This document shows, in pieces, positions 7,562-8,068 of a DNA stretch of 8,068 nt. The notes beneath the pieces were generated by a model. That model worked only from the letters and a program-made list of their open reading frames with translations. It was not told the origin of the DNA and ran no database searches. The position numbers were made by a program, and so were the translations under genes. How positions within the stretch are numbered: the first letter of the stretch is position 1; every line of letters starts with the position of its first letter. Source of the DNA: Actinomycetota bacterium (GTDB lineage: Bacteria > Actinomycetota > Actinomycetes > Nanopelagicales > Nanopelagicaceae); assembly GCA_947459935.1 (NCBI GenBank), contig CANHFN010000034.1, positions 1 through 8,068 on the forward strand, written 5' to 3'.

Positions 7562-8068
7562 ATGACAACTTCAACTAGTCTCGTTTATTTGATTGCTCTG
7601 CCCTTGGCAGGAGCAGCACTTCTACTCTTAGGTGGGCGCCGTACCGACAAGTGGGGCCATCTTCTAGCAACCGCACTTTCTGCCTCATCATTTGGTGTTG
7701 GTCTATACCAACTGACTCAGATGCTCGGACGTTCGGAAGAGGCACGTCCTGTTTCACAGAAACTTTTTGACTGGATCAATGTTGGAACATTCAATGTGGA
7801 TGCGGGACTTTTGTTAGATCAGCTTTCAATCTGTTTCGTTTTACTGATCACTGGCGTCGGAACGCTCATTCATGTCTATTCAATTTCTTATATGTCACAT
7901 GATCATGATCGTCGCAGATTCTTTGCTTATTTAAATCTTTTTATCGCAGCCATGTTGCTATTGGTTTTGGGCGATAGCTATCTCAGTCTTTATGTTGGCT
8001 GGGAAGGTGTGGGTCTTGCCTCATATTTGTTGATCGGGTTCTGGAATCAAAAGCCTGCTTATGCAACA
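7562..8068 (+). CDS. nuoL: NADH-quinone oxidoreductase subunit L, N-terminal part (3' truncated by window edge)
   Basis: This ND5-type antiporter-like subunit forms the distal end of the membrane arm and pumps protons. It is an open frame of 169 codons from ATG 7562 to the window end without a stop, about a quarter of the usual length (E. coli 613). Translation gives a first helix (about 6-24), a second (33-50), and a loop '[20 protein letters not shown]' (69-88). A further helix follows, with '[20 protein letters not shown]' (104-123). Next come '[21 protein letters not shown]' and '[20 protein letters not shown]' (146-165). E148 in GWEGVG corresponds to the conserved TM5 glutamate, E144 in E. 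coli. It follows nuoK after two bases. The upstream sequence has only a weak ribosome site (GAAG, 7550-7553), suggesting coupling to nuoK translation. Confidence 0.96.
   Translation, partial: MTTSTSLVYLIALPLAGAALLLLGGRRTDKWGHLLATALSASSFGVGLYQLTQMLGRSEEARPVSQKLFDWINVGTFNVDAGLLLDQLSICFVLLITGVGTLIHVYSISYMSHDHDRRRFFAYLNLFIAAMLLLVLGDSYLSLYVGWEGVGLASYLLIGFWNQKPAYAT

Noticed and set aside
1..8068. Search for an unusual embedded system (mobile element, CRISPR, toxin-antitoxin, riboswitch, RNA gene, internal promoter or terminator)
   Set aside because: No non-coding gap exceeds 2 bases. No repeat arrays, inverted repeats with T-tracts, or foreign-looking genes were seen by eye. The content is fully explained by the nuo operon.

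Overview
The window is an ordinary stretch of a nuo operon, encoding the proton-pumping NADH:quinone oxidoreductase (respiratory complex I). All genes lie on the + strand in the canonical order nuoD (3' end only), nuoE, nuoF, nuoG, nuoH, nuoI, nuoJ, nuoK, nuoL (5' end only). Both edges cut through genes, so the operon continues on both sides; nuoA-C would be expected upstream and nuoM-N downstream.

The proteins look actinobacterial. NuoE has the long tail typical of that phylum, with a TRGP-like segment followed by a 'VLAG' segment. NuoF has the 'PTVVNNVESIASVP' wording. NuoH has an extra C-terminal membrane segment and tail. NuoK closely resembles actinobacterial NuoK in wording, including its C-terminal [13 protein letters not shown]. 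Against this, base composition is moderate to low in GC and codon use favours A/T-ending codons (many GCA, GTT, CTT, TCA), unlike most high-GC Actinobacteria. Together these suggest a streamlined, low-GC aquatic actinobacterium such as the freshwater acI/Nanopelagicales group. That placement is inference from protein wording and composition, not from a database search.

Layout: 1-362 is the quinone-site subunit NuoD (C-terminal 119 residues). 362-4617 holds the NADH-dehydrogenase module: NuoE ([2Fe-2S]), NuoF (FMN and [4Fe-4S]) and NuoG (one [2Fe-2S] and three [4Fe-4S] sites, including the non-universal N7 ligand set). 4614-5864 is NuoH, the membrane subunit that forms the quinone chamber. 5857-6468 is NuoI, the 2x[4Fe-4S] link between the NADH arm and the quinone. 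6469-7260, 7260-7559 and 7562-8068 are the membrane-arm subunits NuoJ, NuoK and NuoL (antiporter-like, truncated). Electrons would pass from NADH through FMN in NuoF and the Fe-S chain in NuoE/F/G/I to quinone at the NuoD/NuoH interface, driving proton transfer in H/J/K/L.

The genes are packed end to end: every junction overlaps, abuts or has a 2-nt gap, so the set is probably one transcript with translational coupling. No internal promoter, terminator, RNA gene, mobile element, repeat array or CRISPR was seen, and no non-coding stretch exceeds 2 bases. I found no sign of a previously undescribed system here. The residues I could check in each subunit are intact, and the findings below are modest.
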